From: Colwellia sp.
GTDB taxonomy: Bacteria; Pseudomonadota; Gammaproteobacteria; Enterobacterales; Alteromonadaceae
Reading direction: 5' to 3'
Assembly (NCBI GenBank): GCA_029938115.1
Contig: JAPYOP010000002.1
Coordinates: forward strand, 68,216 to 132,215
DNA: 64,000 nucleotides
Positions 1 through 8,826 of this stretch are shown here, in pieces (positions within the stretch are counted from its first letter, which is position 1; each line of letters starts with the position of its first letter). A program made the position numbers and the translations under genes. The notes beneath the pieces are model-generated. The model was not told the DNA's origin. It ran no database searches and saw only the letters and a list, made by a program, of their open reading frames with translations.

Positions 1-944
1 TAGCGCGTGGCGAGCAAGTATTGGTTTTTTTAAATCGTCGCGGTTATGCACCCGCGATAAACTGCCAAGAATGTCACTGGCTATGTGATTGTGCACGATG
101 TGACAAACCTTACACCTTTCATCAAAAACAACAATTATTAATATGCCATCATTGCGGTAGTCAAAAGCGGGTTCCTAAACAATGCCCGAGCTGTGGTAGC
201 GTTCGTATTGCACCTGTAGGTCAAGGCACTGAACAGCTAGAACAACGTATCAGTGAGATATTTCCCGATGCGAGTGTTGTTAGAATAGACCGAGATAGTA
301 CACGTAAAAAAGGTGAGTTAACAAAATTATTACAGGAAATTACCGATAAGAAACATCAACTTTTAATAGGCACTCAAATGCTTGCCAAAGGCCACCATTT
401 CCCTGATGTTACCTTGGTGGCAGTACTTGATGGCGATGGTGCATTATTTAGTTTCGATTTTCGCGCTAGTGAACAAATGGCACAGTTACTTATTCAGGTG
501 GCTGGTCGTGCGGGTCGCGCTAGCAAACCAGGTCAAGTATTGGTGCAGACTAATTATCCAGATCATCCTCTGTTACAAGATTTAGTTCATAACGGTTATC
601 AGCACTTTGCCAAGCAAGCACTCGTTGAGCGAAAACAAGCATTGTTACCTCCTTTTAGCTTTCAAGCCTTGTTTCGTGCTGAAGCAAACTACCCTAGTTA
701 CCCTGAAAAATTTTTACGGTTGTTAACTGAACTTGAGATAATTAATTGTCAGTTTGCCGGTCCCGTACCCGCAGCAATGGAAAAGAAAGCGGGGAAATTT
801 CGTTATCATTTGATCTTACAAGCAAAATCAAGAAAAGAATTACACCTAGCCATTTTACAACTACTCGCAGCAATCCCCAATAATGAGTGGCAAAGCAAAG
901 TACGTTGGAGTTTAGACATAGATCCTATTGATTTAAATTGGTGA
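1..944 (+). CDS. priA: Primosomal replication helicase PriA, C-terminal part (5' truncated by window edge)
   Basis: Restart helicase that reloads DnaB at stalled forks. The frame is open to the left edge (first full codon at position 3, reading A-R-G-E-Q-V), so the TTG at 21 is not the start and the N-terminal half lies outside the window. Visible are the NRRGYAP segment, the PriA zinc-binding cysteines (CQEC, CDCARC, CHHC, CPSC) and the late helicase motifs GTQMLAKGHHFP and QVAGRAGR. The order priA-ftsN-hslV-hslU resembles the E. coli arrangement, where rpmE and cytR intervene. Identification is secure; only the missing N-terminus limits it. Confidence 0.97.
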   Translation, partial: ARGEQVLVFLNRRGYAPAINCQECHWLCDCARCDKPYTFHQKQQLLICHHCGSQKRVPKQCPSCGSVRIAPVGQGTEQLEQRISEIFPDASVVRIDRDSTRKKGELTKLLQEITDKKHQLLIGTQMLAKGHHFPDVTLVAVLDGDGALFSFDFRASEQMAQLLIQVAGRAGRASKPGQVLVQTNYPDHPLLQDLVHNGYQHFAKQALVERKQALLPPFSFQALFRAEANYPSYPEKFLRLLTELEIINCQFAGPVPAAMEKKAGKFRYHLILQAKSRKELHLAILQLLAAIPNNEWQSKVRWSLDIDPIDLNW

Positions 945-987
945 GTCGTTAGAATAACCAGAACTTCCCGCTATTTATTTCCCGTTC

Positions 988-1551
988 ATGTCAAACCAAG
1001 ATTATATTTCTCGCACGCCTTCAAAAAAGAAAAAGAATAGCCCTTACAAAAAAAAATCGGCTGAGCCAGCACCTAAATTACCTGTTAAAACTAAGCTTAT
1101 TAGTGTTCTAGTTCTATTATTAGTTACTGCATTTAGCTACGGTTTATGGTTTTTAAAAACAAGTCCAATAACCAAAGAGCCAATAAAAGTTCAAAACCAA
1201 GTAGCGGTAAAAGAAGATAAACACCTACCTGAACCACCAAAAGAAAAATGGACCTATGTTGAACATTTAAAGACTAAAGAAGTTGAAGTGGGTCAATATG
1301 AAGTAAAACAAAATGGTCCATATAAAATGCAATGTGGCTCTTTTAGAACAAGTGCACAAGCAGAGTCAGTTAAAGCCAAAATGGCTTTTGTTGGTATCGA
1401 AAGTAAAATTCAAACAGCTCGTGGCAAAACGAGTACTTGGTATAAAGTTGTTTTAGGCCCCTATCCAAGAAAACGCACAGCAGAGCAAGACAAACATAAA
1501 CTCAGAAAGAATAATATCAATGATTGTCAAATTTGGTTGTGGAGAGATTAA
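988..1551 (+). CDS. ftsN: Cell division protein FtsN-like, SPOR domain
   Basis: A 187-residue single-pass inner-membrane protein. Residues 1-36 are a basic cytoplasmic tail rich in lysine; residues about 37-56 form one hydrophobic segment; a charged periplasmic linker follows; residues about 108-180 match a SPOR peptidoglycan-binding domain (YKMQCGSFRTSAQAESVKAK, then WYKVVLGPYPRKRTAE). FtsN activates septal peptidoglycan synthesis and SPOR domains bind denuded glycan at the septum. Position between priA and hslV supports FtsN rather than another SPOR protein. It is shorter than E. coli FtsN (about 319 residues), mainly in the linker. Sequence similarity outside SPOR is low, as usual for FtsN. 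Confidence 0.85.
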   Translation: MSNQDYISRTPSKKKKNSPYKKKSAEPAPKLPVKTKLISVLVLLLVTAFSYGLWFLKTSPITKEPIKVQNQVAVKEDKHLPEPPKEKWTYVEHLKTKEVEVGQYEVKQNGPYKMQCGSFRTSAQAESVKAKMAFVGIESKIQTARGKTSTWYKVVLGPYPRKRTAEQDKHKLRKNNINDCQIWLWRD

Positions 1552-1574
1552 TCTGCAATAAAGTCAATTCTATC

Positions 1575-1602
1575 CTTGAAAAACACTTAAAAAACCCCAC
1601 TT
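1575..1602 (+). promoter_or_regulatory. Sigma-32 (RpoH) heat-shock promoter of hslVU
   Basis: CTTGAAA at 1575-1581, a 13-nt spacer, then CCCCACTT at 1595-1602. This matches the RpoH consensus CTTGAAA-N(11-16)-CCCCATNT with one mismatch, 35 nt upstream of the hslV start. E. coli hslVU is also an RpoH operon. Confidence 0.8.
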
Positions 1603-1637
1603 AAGTTACAACAAAAATGTAATTATTGAGGTTTAAT

Positions 1638-2156
1638 GTGACTACTATCGTTTCAGTTAGACGCAATGGCAAAGTAGCTATTGGTGGTGATGGTCAAGTA
1701 TCACTGGGTAATACCGTAATGAAAGGTAATGCCAAGAAAGTTCGTCGTTTATACAACAATAAAGTATTAGCCGGTTTTGCTGGTAGCACTGCCGATGCCT
1801 TTACTTTATTTGAACGATTTGAAAGTAAGCTTGAGCAGCATCAAGGACATTTAACTAAAGCGGCCGTTGAGTTAGCTAAAGATTGGCGTAGTGATCGTGC
1901 CTTAAGAAAGCTAGAAGCATTACTTGCCGTTGCTGATGAAACAGCCTCATTAATTATTACCGGCAACGGTGATGTGGTGCAACCTGAGCACGATCTGATC
2001 GCTATTGGCAGTGGTGGTAACTTTGCCCAGTCAGCAGCAACCGCCCTATTAGAAAACACCGATTTAAGTGCCAAAGAAATTGTTGAAAAGTCATTAACAA
2101 TTGCCGGCAACATTTGTGTTTTTACTAATCAATCACACACAATAGACGAATTGTAG
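1638..2156 (+). CDS. hslV: ATP-dependent protease subunit HslV (ClpQ)
   Basis: Proteasome-like peptidase that forms a double hexamer capped by HslU and degrades misfolded and regulatory proteins. The true start is the GTG at 1638, with GAGG at 1628-1631. An in-frame TTG at 1626 would add four residues before the nucleophile. From GTG the protein reads [19 protein letters not shown], so Met removal exposes the catalytic Thr, as required in this family. The conserved [20 protein letters not shown] and the HTIDEL end are present. Length is 172 residues, close to E. coli HslV (176). It lies downstream of a sigma-32 promoter and upstream of hslU. Confidence 0.96.
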   Translation: MTTIVSVRRNGKVAIGGDGQVSLGNTVMKGNAKKVRRLYNNKVLAGFAGSTADAFTLFERFESKLEQHQGHLTKAAVELAKDWRSDRALRKLEALLAVADETASLIITGNGDVVQPEHDLIAIGSGGNFAQSAATALLENTDLSAKEIVEKSLTIAGNICVFTNQSHTIDEL

Positions 2157-2193
2157 GTCGTAGCTTGCTGCGACAATTTTCAAAGCAAGCTAC
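2151..2193 (+). repeat. REP-like palindromic repeat, copy 1 (GTAGGTCG type)
   Basis: TTGTAGGTCG followed by an inverted repeat: GTAGCTTGCT (2160-2169) and AGCAAGCTAC (2184-2193), a perfect 10-bp stem with a 14-nt loop. It overlaps the hslV stop codon and lies in the hslV-hslU gap. The core (TTGTAGGTCG, GCTTG, CGACAA) recurs in reverse orientation near 51016-51041. It resembles the GTAGGTCG-type extragenic palindromes common in gammaproteobacteria and could tune hslV/hslU expression. Confidence 0.5.
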
Positions 2194-2218
2194 AATTTAA
2201 GAATACGAGGAATAAAAC

Positions 2219-3562
2219 ATGTCAGATATGACTCCCCGCGAAATTGTCCACGAATTAGACACACACATTGTTGGACAAAGTGATGCTAAACGCGCAGTAG
2301 CTATTGCCTTAAGAAACCGTTGGCGTCGAATGCAGCTAAACGAAGCACTGCGCAATGAAGTCACACCAAAAAATATCTTAATGATAGGCCCTACGGGTGT
2401 TGGTAAAACCGAAATTGCTCGCCGCTTAGCTAAATTAGCCCGTGCTCCTTTTATTAAAGTTGAAGCAACAAAGTTCACTGAAGTTGGCTATGTTGGTAAA
2501 GAAGTAGAGACTATCATTCGTGACCTTGCCGACATGGCGATTAAAATGGTTAAAGAAGATGAAATGAGTCGCGTACAGCATTTAGCTGAAGAAGCAGCTG
2601 AAGAGCGTATTTTAGACGTATTACTGCCTCCTGCTCGTGATGGTTTAGGCAATGCTGAAAAATCTGATACTGAAAATGACAACAGTAGTACTCGGCAAAT
2701 TTTCCGCAAAAAATTACGTGAAGGTAAGTTAGACGATAAAGAAATTGAACTAGACCTAACGGCTCCACAAGTGGGTGTTGAAATAATGGCTCCTCCGGGC
2801 ATGGAAGACATGACTTCACAGTTGCAAAGCATGTTCCAAAATATGTCTAGTGACAAAACTAAAAAGCGTAAATTAAAAATTAAAGATGCCTTTAAAGCAT
2901 TGCAAGAAGAAGAAGCCGCTAAAATAGTTAATCAAGATGATATTAAGCAAAAGGCTATTTATGCTGTTGAGCAAAACGGCATTGTATTTATTGATGAAAT
3001 TGACAAAATTTGTAAACGAGCTGGCAGCAACAGCGGCGGTGATGTATCACGTGAAGGCGTGCAGCGAGACTTATTACCTTTAGTTGAAGGCTGTACGGTA
3101 AGCACTAAGCATGGCATGATTAAAACAGACCATATTCTGTTTATTGCCTCAGGCGCATTCCAGATGGCTAAGCCATCGGATTTAATCCCTGAATTACAAG
3201 GGCGTTTACCTATTCGTGTTGAACTAAAAGCACTGACAACTGAAGATTTCGTCAGAATTTTAACAGAGCCTTTTGCCTCATTAACTGAACAATATATTGC
3301 CTTGTTAGCCACTGAAGGTGTTAATATTGAATTTAGTGATGATGGCGTTCAAGCCATTGCAAATGCTGCTTGGCAAGTGAATGAAACAACTGAAAACATT
3401 GGAGCTCGTCGTTTACATACCATGATGGAGCGATTAACTGAAGAGTTATCTTTTCACGCTGATGAGCGCTCTGGTGACACAATAGTCATTGATAAGAATT
3501 ATGTTGATAAAACCTTAAACGACGTTATTAAAGACGAAGATTTAAGCCGTTTTATTTTATAA
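2219..3562 (+). CDS. hslU: ATP-dependent protease ATPase subunit HslU (ClpY)
   Basis: AAA+ unfoldase that feeds substrates to HslV. A 447-residue protein with the N-terminal [11 protein letters not shown] segment, Walker A GPTGVGKT at residues 57-64, the inserted I-domain at about 110-240, Walker [11 protein letters not shown], sensor-2 region [10 protein letters not shown], and the C-terminal tail DEDLSRFIL that docks into HslV. Length matches E. coli (443). A GAGGAAT ribosome site precedes the ATG. Co-transcribed with hslV, 62 nt downstream across a palindromic repeat. Confidence 0.97.
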   Translation: MSDMTPREIVHELDTHIVGQSDAKRAVAIALRNRWRRMQLNEALRNEVTPKNILMIGPTGVGKTEIARRLAKLARAPFIKVEATKFTEVGYVGKEVETIIRDLADMAIKMVKEDEMSRVQHLAEEAAEERILDVLLPPARDGLGNAEKSDTENDNSSTRQIFRKKLREGKLDDKEIELDLTAPQVGVEIMAPPGMEDMTSQLQSMFQNMSSDKTKKRKLKIKDAFKALQEEEAAKIVNQDDIKQKAIYAVEQNGIVFIDEIDKICKRAGSNSGGDVSREGVQRDLLPLVEGCTVSTKHGMIKTDHILFIASGAFQMAKPSDLIPELQGRLPIRVELKALTTEDFVRILTEPFASLTEQYIALLATEGVNIEFSDDGVQAIANAAWQVNETTENIGARRLHTMMERLTEELSFHADERSGDTIVIDKNYVDKTLNDVIKDEDLSRFIL

Positions 3563-3582
3563 ATAATGAACGTTAAGTACTT

Positions 3583-3942
3583 ATGATCATAAAACAATTA
3601 GCCATTAACAATAATGCAAAAAACCTTACCATTGATTTAATAAATGGTAAGGCTGTGTGTTTAAGTTTCGAGTATTTACGCGTTTTTACACCAACGATAA
3701 GTAGCCCATCGAAACAAACACCTTTGGTCACTCATAAAAAGATGATCATGCTAGTTGCCATAGAAAATGTTGGTAAACACGGATATAGACTGGTTTTTGA
3801 TGATCAACACAGCGCTATATATTCAGCTGAATATTTAGCGCTACTTATAAAAGAATATGAACAACGTTGGCTGCATTACTTAACTGAAATACAAGCCTCA
3901 GGACATTCTCGCGAAGCGATGATAAACATAACTCAATTATAG
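3583..3942 (+). CDS. DUF971 (gamma-butyrobetaine hydroxylase N-terminal-like) protein
   Basis: A 119-residue protein of the DUF971 family, a fold also found at the N-terminus of gamma-butyrobetaine hydroxylase. Seen: LTIDLINGKAVCLSFEYLRVFTPT near residue 15, then VAIENVGKHGYRLVFDDQHSAIYSAEYL, matching the family pattern ending in D.H..G-type segments, although the usual final glycine is replaced (HSAIYSAEYL). Stand-alone versions directly downstream of hslVU are widespread in gammaproteobacteria. Function is unknown; roles in iron or Fe-S biology have been suggested for related proteins. It is 20 nt after hslU, so probably the last gene of the heat-shock operon. Confidence 0.75.
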   Translation: MIIKQLAINNNAKNLTIDLINGKAVCLSFEYLRVFTPTISSPSKQTPLVTHKKMIMLVAIENVGKHGYRLVFDDQHSAIYSAEYLALLIKEYEQRWLHYLTEIQASGHSREAMINITQL

Positions 3943-3973
3943 GTATTGCTTACATATTTACGCAATACCTATA
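3938..3973 (+). terminator. Perfect 12-bp hairpin after the hslVU-DUF971 operon
   Basis: TATAGGTATTGC (3938-3949) pairs perfectly with GCAATACCTATA (3962-3973) around a 12-nt loop and includes the stop codon of the DUF971 gene. No clear U-run follows, so it may stabilise the 3' end or act as an imperfect terminator between convergent genes. Confidence 0.5.
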
Positions 3974-4048
3974 CAACAAAACTCAACATACTGTCATTAA
4001 TTTAACAATTGGAAATATGTTGAAATTAGGTATTTTATACAAAGTAGG

Positions 4049-6055
4049 TTATTGGCTTTTTCTAGATAGATATTTAATTAGTTTTTCTTCTGGTAATGGC
4101 TTGTCGATGAAAAAACCTTGCACTGCATCACACCCTAAATTTCGTAAAACATTAAGTTGATCTTTGTTTTCAACCCCTTCCGCAAGTACACGCTTACCCA
4201 GGCCATGAGAAAGCTTTATCATGGATTTAACGATCGTTAAATCAGAATCATTCGTTGCAACTTCAGTTATAAAACTACGATCAATTTTAATTTTATCTAT
4301 GGGTAACTTACGTAAATAAGCCAAAGAAGAATAACCGGTGCCAAAGTCATCAATAGAAACTTTAATACCCATATTCTGCAACGTTATAATAGTATCCATG
4401 GCCATGTTTATATCTGTCATCAATACGTTTTCTGTAATTTCGAGCTCTAAATATTTTGACGGTAAATTATTTACTAGCAATAAGTTTTGAATTTTATCAA
4501 CAAATTGCGGATCTTGAAACTCAACTGCCGTAACATTAACCGCAATAGCAACTCTTCGTTTGAATTGCTGATACCAACGAGCAGTCGCGCTACAGGCCTT
4601 ATTTAATATATAAATATCAAACTCACTATTCATGTTTAAGGCATCTATATCATCTAAAAAACTAGCCGGTGACAGTAAACCTTTCTCTGGATGTTGCCAA
4701 CGTGCTAAAGCTTCAACGCCTTCTAACTTATTAGTTAATAAGTTTAATTGTGGTTGATAGTATAAAACAAATTCATCATTGGTAATGGCTGTCCTAAGTT
4801 CATTTTCTTTTAATAATAAACGTCGCCCTTCAGCTTGCATACCTGACTCAAAAGCGATGGTAGGAATGTTATTTGTTTCTGCATGATGCAAGGCAAGGTT
4901 AGCTTTTTGTAGGAGGTCTTCTGCTTTTTGACCATTTTTTGGAAAAGTACAAAAACCAATACTTGCTTGAATATGTACTTCCTGATTTTCATATCCATAC
5001 GCTCGGTTAATAACCTGATGAAGGTGTTCAGGCACTCGATTAATTGAAGATGCATTTTGGTATTCAATAACAAACATAAATGAATCCCCACTTAGGCGCC
5101 CTACCGCTTTAGGTAATAATATGCTGTTATTTAAGCGTTTTGCTATTTCACCAAGGATATAGTCTCCTGTTTTCAGGCCGTAAGTATCATTAATAAATTT
5201 AAACTGTTTAATATCAATTAAAAATATAGCTAATTGACATGACTTTTTACCAGCAAAAACAATAGCCTCTGACAGCTTTTCCATAACTTGGACACGATTC
5301 AAAGCCCCCGTTAATGAATCATGTTTACCTAAGTATTGTGCGCGACTAATGGCATGTACAGCCATATTACGCTCAGATCCCTGCATCCAAATAAGTAGAA
5401 TAAAACCTAAAACACTATGGGAGCCAATATCAAAATATAACAAAAACAATGAAAATTGGTTAAACCATTGCTCTGTTACAGCGACAATTGAAATAAAGGA
5501 ATAGAGTAAATAACGTATCCCTAGTAGCAAGCAAAAAGCTAATAATATTTTACTCGAAAAATGAGGTCTTTCATCAATAAATAGGTAGAAACTTGTACCT
5601 AAAAAACAGCAAGCAAAAATAAAACTCTGCAAGCTAACTTTCAGATAAAAACGATTAAACACATTGTATTCATCAAAAGAGAATAGGGTTGCAGCACTTA
5701 AGCCAATAAATATAGCTGTACCCAAAACCACGATAATAATACGCTTTGATGGCTGTTTTTTCATTTTGGCGCTATAAAGACCAAATAATAGAAAAGCTAC
5801 AAATAGATAAAATCCAACCTGTTGAACTTGTCCATAAAACAACTGCCAATAACCACTAACTTGGTATGTTCCTAAACTAGGCAGCATAGCACTACTAGCA
5901 TAATAACAACTCAGAAAAACTAGACTAAATAGCCAGTATTTCACATATTCTCGATTGAAAGCTCTAAAATACATAAAGAGAACAAATGACAAAATAGCAA
6001 AAACTATTGCTTGGGTAGCAAATAAAAAAGCTATTGAGTCTACATTCGCAAACAT
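4049..6055 (-). CDS. Membrane GGDEF/EAL protein, probable c-di-GMP phosphodiesterase
   Basis: A 668-residue inner-membrane signalling protein. The first about 230 residues hold roughly seven hydrophobic segments (7TM-type sensor). A GGDEF domain follows at about 245-400 (HDSLTGALNRVQVMEKL), but its active-site loop reads RLSGDSF rather than GG(D/E)EF, so cyclase activity is doubtful. The EAL domain (about 415-665) keeps its signature residues: EGVEALARWQHP, ELEITENVL, DDFGTGYSSLAYLRKLPID and EGVENKDQL. The likely role is c-di-GMP hydrolysis controlled by a membrane or lipid signal, with the degenerate GGDEF perhaps binding GTP allosterically. Transcribed alone; its upstream region carries MITE copy A. 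Confidence 0.88.
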   Translation of the reverse strand: MFANVDSIAFLFATQAIVFAILSFVLFMYFRAFNREYVKYWLFSLVFLSCYYASSAMLPSLGTYQVSGYWQLFYGQVQQVGFYLFVAFLLFGLYSAKMKKQPSKRIIIVVLGTAIFIGLSAATLFSFDEYNVFNRFYLKVSLQSFIFACCFLGTSFYLFIDERPHFSSKILLAFCLLLGIRYLLYSFISIVAVTEQWFNQFSLFLLYFDIGSHSVLGFILLIWMQGSERNMAVHAISRAQYLGKHDSLTGALNRVQVMEKLSEAIVFAGKKSCQLAIFLIDIKQFKFINDTYGLKTGDYILGEIAKRLNNSILLPKAVGRLSGDSFMFVIEYQNASSINRVPEHLHQVINRAYGYENQEVHIQASIGFCTFPKNGQKAEDLLQKANLALHHAETNNIPTIAFESGMQAEGRRLLLKENELRTAITNDEFVLYYQPQLNLLTNKLEGVEALARWQHPEKGLLSPASFLDDIDALNMNSEFDIYILNKACSATARWYQQFKRRVAIAVNVTAVEFQDPQFVDKIQNLLLVNNLPSKYLELEITENVLMTDINMAMDTIITLQNMGIKVSIDDFGTGYSSLAYLRKLPIDKIKIDRSFITEVATNDSDLTIVKSMIKLSHGLGKRVLAEGVENKDQLNVLRNLGCDAVQGFFIDKPLPEEKLIKYLSRKSQ

Positions 6056-6085
6056 TAATGGTTATCTATTTTTGGTGAAAAGTGT

Positions 6086-6349
6086 ATACCCATGTTACCT
6101 CAAGATGCTGGATTCAGCGAGAATTAAAAGGCTTAGAGACAAGGCATTGATTGAAGAGAATGGTTGTTCCCTTGTCAAAATCAATAACGCTGCATATATG
6201 CCTTTTAAACTCGCCCTTTGGGGACTGCTGAGAAAATCACACTCGTCGTTGCATCTATTTTTAAGGGAATAACCATTAATAAAGAGATTCACCTTGATTA
6301 TGAATTGCTCAGCAGTCCTGAAACTAGCATTTTGAAGTATCATCGGTAT
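6086..6349. repeat. MITE-like inverted-repeat element, copy A
   Basis: A 264-bp element bounded by imperfect inverted termini: ATACCCATGTTACCTCAAGA at the left and, on the complement of the right end, ATACCGATGATACTTCAAAA. Internally it shares a stretch of about 100 bp with copy C (CAGCGAGAATTAAAAGG through CTTTTAAACTCGCCCTTTGG). Its right half is different, containing GGACTGCTGAG and its complement CTCAGCAGTCC. It fills most of the 6056-6454 gap between the divergent GGDEF/EAL and rraA genes; the short ORFs inside are not genes. No clear target duplication was seen. Confidence 0.75.
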
Positions 6350-6454
6350 TAACCTATTAAAGAGAGTTTTACCCTAAAATACAAGTCGCTATATTATTTT
6401 CATTACAACAAGTTATACTGTAATTATTTTATTGCCTATATAAAGAGCACTTTT

Positions 6455-6940
6455 ATGGAATATGATACTTCACAGTTGTGTGATACTTATGCTGACCTAG
6501 TTGATGTCCTTGATCCCATCTTTAGTAATTATGGTGGTCGGCATTCTTTTGGAGGCAAAGTTGTTACGATAAAATGTTTCGAAGGTACCGGATTAATTGA
6601 AAAAACAGTAGCTACAGACGGCACAAGTAAAGTGCTCGTTATTGACGGTGGCGGCTCAACTAGAAGAGCACTGATTGATATTAATATTGCACAAATTGCT
6701 GCAAATAATGGCTGGGAAGGGATAGTTTGTTACGGTAGCGTGCGTGATGTTGATGCCATAGAAGAGATAGAGTTAGGTATTCAAGGGTTAGTTTCAATTC
6801 CCGTTGGAGCTAACGATAATGAATTCGGCGAAAGTGATGTTGCTATAAATTTTGCAGGTGTCACTATATTACCTGACGATCATATTTACGTGGATAATAC
6901 TGGTATTATTTTATCAGCTGAGCCATTAGATATTGAGTAA
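6455..6940 (+). CDS. rraA: Ribonuclease E activity regulator RraA
   Basis: A 161-residue protein, exactly the length of E. coli RraA and closely similar along its length ([78 protein letters not shown]). RraA forms a trimeric ring that binds RNase E and its degradosome scaffold region, lowering mRNA turnover. The protein fold is shared with aldolases but RraA lacks that activity. It stands alone between two c-di-GMP-type proteins. A weak AAAGAG ribosome site lies upstream. Confidence 0.95.
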   Translation: MEYDTSQLCDTYADLVDVLDPIFSNYGGRHSFGGKVVTIKCFEGTGLIEKTVATDGTSKVLVIDGGGSTRRALIDINIAQIAANNGWEGIVCYGSVRDVDAIEEIELGIQGLVSIPVGANDNEFGESDVAINFAGVTILPDDHIYVDNTGIILSAEPLDIE

Positions 6941-7030
6941 TATACGTTAGTTAAGTTTGTGATCTTGTTGTGTAAAGTGAAAACTAATCAGGATAGCGCT
7001 ACCTTTTTATCCATTTATCTTGGATGTATA

Positions 7031-8668
7031 TCATTGCTCATTAATAGGTTTTGCTGATGAATGCTGAGCAAACCAGCTTTTAAGCCATACCTCTATTTCA
7101 TCAGGCACAACACCTCGATTGATAATATCGCCCTGCACTAAATTTCCGCCCATAGCTTTATAACTATTTGCTATTTCATCTTTATCTATATGTGTACCGA
7201 TTAAAGGTAACTTCATACTACGAGTTAGCGTAACCAAAGCATTAATTATGGCTTTATCAGCTCTATTATCTTCTTTATTAGCTAACTTCTTACAGTTTAT
7301 TTTCACCTGATGAATTGCCATTTTACGCAAATAGCGCAAAGACTCATAACTACCAGAAAAGTTATCAATAGCAATGGCAATATCTAATGATTTTAATTGG
7401 TCAATAGTATTCTTAGCTCGCTGACATGAAGAGAGCATAACTTGCTCATTCAATTCTATCATCAAGTATTTACCGGCAATGTTAAAGTTTTTCATCTGCT
7501 GCTCAAGATAGTCAACTAGAGCGGGTTCAAGTAAATTTTTACTCGACAAACTAACTGAAACACGTTGATATACCCCAAGTTTCTGCAATGAAGATAAGAC
7601 ATTAAAAGCTTGCTTGAACATTTGCTTGGTTAATAAATAAAGCTCGCCGCTGTGCTCAGCAGTATCAATAAAATCACACAACTCTAATGGCTCTTCATCA
7701 GTGACATACCAATGAACCTTTAACTCAAAACCAATAATGGAATTATCGTTAAGATCTATTTGTGGTTGTAAAAACCAGCGTAACTCTTCTGATAAAATAT
7801 CTTCACGTAAACGCTCCATTAACAATAGTTGTTGCTCTGTATACAAAACAGCACTGTTATCAAAATATTGAATAACTTGCTCATTAGCTGCGCCTTTTAA
7901 TAACGCATCGGTCGCATGTGAGACTATTTCACTAACGCTATTACCATGTTCGCCACTAATAGCGACCCCAAAAGCCAATTCAAAATTTAAAGAGAAGCTC
8001 TTAAAACTCATAGCATCAGGCACTGCTTTAGCTAACTGCTGACATAGATTGTCAATAACATCTTTAACATCATGCTTAGTTGTTGATAAATCAAAAACAA
8101 CCAGAAAATCTAACCCTTGCAACCGAGCTAATCTTACAGGCTCAGGGCTATGGTCAAAAATAATTAAGTTAGTATTCTCTTCAATATTCTTTTTCAAACA
8201 AAAGGCTAATTGCAATAATAAAATATCAGAATTATGGTGGCCTAATACTCTATTTACTTGCTGGAAATTCACTGGTTTAAATACAACAGCCGCCAACTTA
8301 GAGTTTTTAGTTGCTTTCAATGCTTGCTCAAATTTATTCAATGCATACTGAGCTGTAGGTAAATTCGTCGTTAAATCATGAGAGTAATTAAATAATTGGT
8401 CTTGATCTGCTTTTGAAGTGGCTGACGAATCATCATTTCGATTGATAATTTTACTCAGTAGTTTCCAGCAAATAAAAGTAACAATGGGTAAGCTTAAGCC
8501 AATGAAGAATGCTTTAATACTAACGGGAGAAAATATGGACTCTTGTGCTGCTGAAGCGGAAAAGGAGAGTAATGAAAATAGAACAATCGATATCATACAA
8601 GACTTTCTTTTCACACAAGTAAAAATACCACCTACAATAGAGAAAATAGAGCCTTTACAACAATCCAT
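7031..8668 (-). CDS. Degenerate GGDEF/EAL-domain protein, probably catalytically inactive
   Basis: A 545-residue protein with a hydrophobic N-terminus (about 24-40) and a second membrane segment (about 50-70). A GGDEF-like domain follows at about 90-270; its signature loop reads LQGLDFLVVF. The EAL-like domain (about 285-535) has lost the catalytic residues: GFELKVHW replaces the EAL motif and DNFSGSYESLRYLRKM replaces DDFGTGYSSL. The family likeness is clear, but neither synthesis nor hydrolysis of c-di-GMP is expected, so a binding or protein-interaction role is inferred. The start could also be the Met of MISIVLFSLLSFSASA, about 24 residues in, which would look like a signal peptide. Convergent with rraA. 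Confidence 0.85.
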   Translation of the reverse strand: MDCCKGSIFSIVGGIFTCVKRKSCMISIVLFSLLSFSASAAQESIFSPVSIKAFFIGLSLPIVTFICWKLLSKIINRNDDSSATSKADQDQLFNYSHDLTTNLPTAQYALNKFEQALKATKNSKLAAVVFKPVNFQQVNRVLGHHNSDILLLQLAFCLKKNIEENTNLIIFDHSPEPVRLARLQGLDFLVVFDLSTTKHDVKDVIDNLCQQLAKAVPDAMSFKSFSLNFELAFGVAISGEHGNSVSEIVSHATDALLKGAANEQVIQYFDNSAVLYTEQQLLLMERLREDILSEELRWFLQPQIDLNDNSIIGFELKVHWYVTDEEPLELCDFIDTAEHSGELYLLTKQMFKQAFNVLSSLQKLGVYQRVSVSLSSKNLLEPALVDYLEQQMKNFNIAGKYLMIELNEQVMLSSCQRAKNTIDQLKSLDIAIAIDNFSGSYESLRYLRKMAIHQVKINCKKLANKEDNRADKAIINALVTLTRSMKLPLIGTHIDKDEIANSYKAMGGNLVQGDIINRGVVPDEIEVWLKSWFAQHSSAKPINEQ

Positions 8669-8715
8669 ATTAAACCCACCAGATGATACTAATTACAAAG
8701 TAAATTATAGACTAA

Positions 8716-8795
8716 TAAAAAAGCCCTGTATTGTACAGAAATACTAGCTATAACTTACATTATATAACACTCTCTCGACAAAGAAATACAGAGCT
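8716..8795 (-). terminator. Possible terminator after the amidohydrolase gene
   Basis: On the minus strand AGCTCTGTATT (8795-8785) can pair with AATACAGGGCT (8732-8722; one G-U pair), followed by six U (8721-8716). The loop is long, about 50 nt, so confidence is limited. It sits between two co-directional genes. Confidence 0.35.
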
Positions 8796-8826
8796 TAATA
8801 TGATTAATTAAGCTCATGGAGATAGA

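Noticed and set aside
5955-6343. Open frames of 105 and 82 codons upstream of rraA
   Set aside because: They lie inside or run into MITE copy A and have no family match; the repeat explains the open frames.
6941-7030. Possible terminator between rraA and the second GGDEF/EAL gene
   Set aside because: Only a 5-bp GGATA/TATCC pairing was found, too weak to call.
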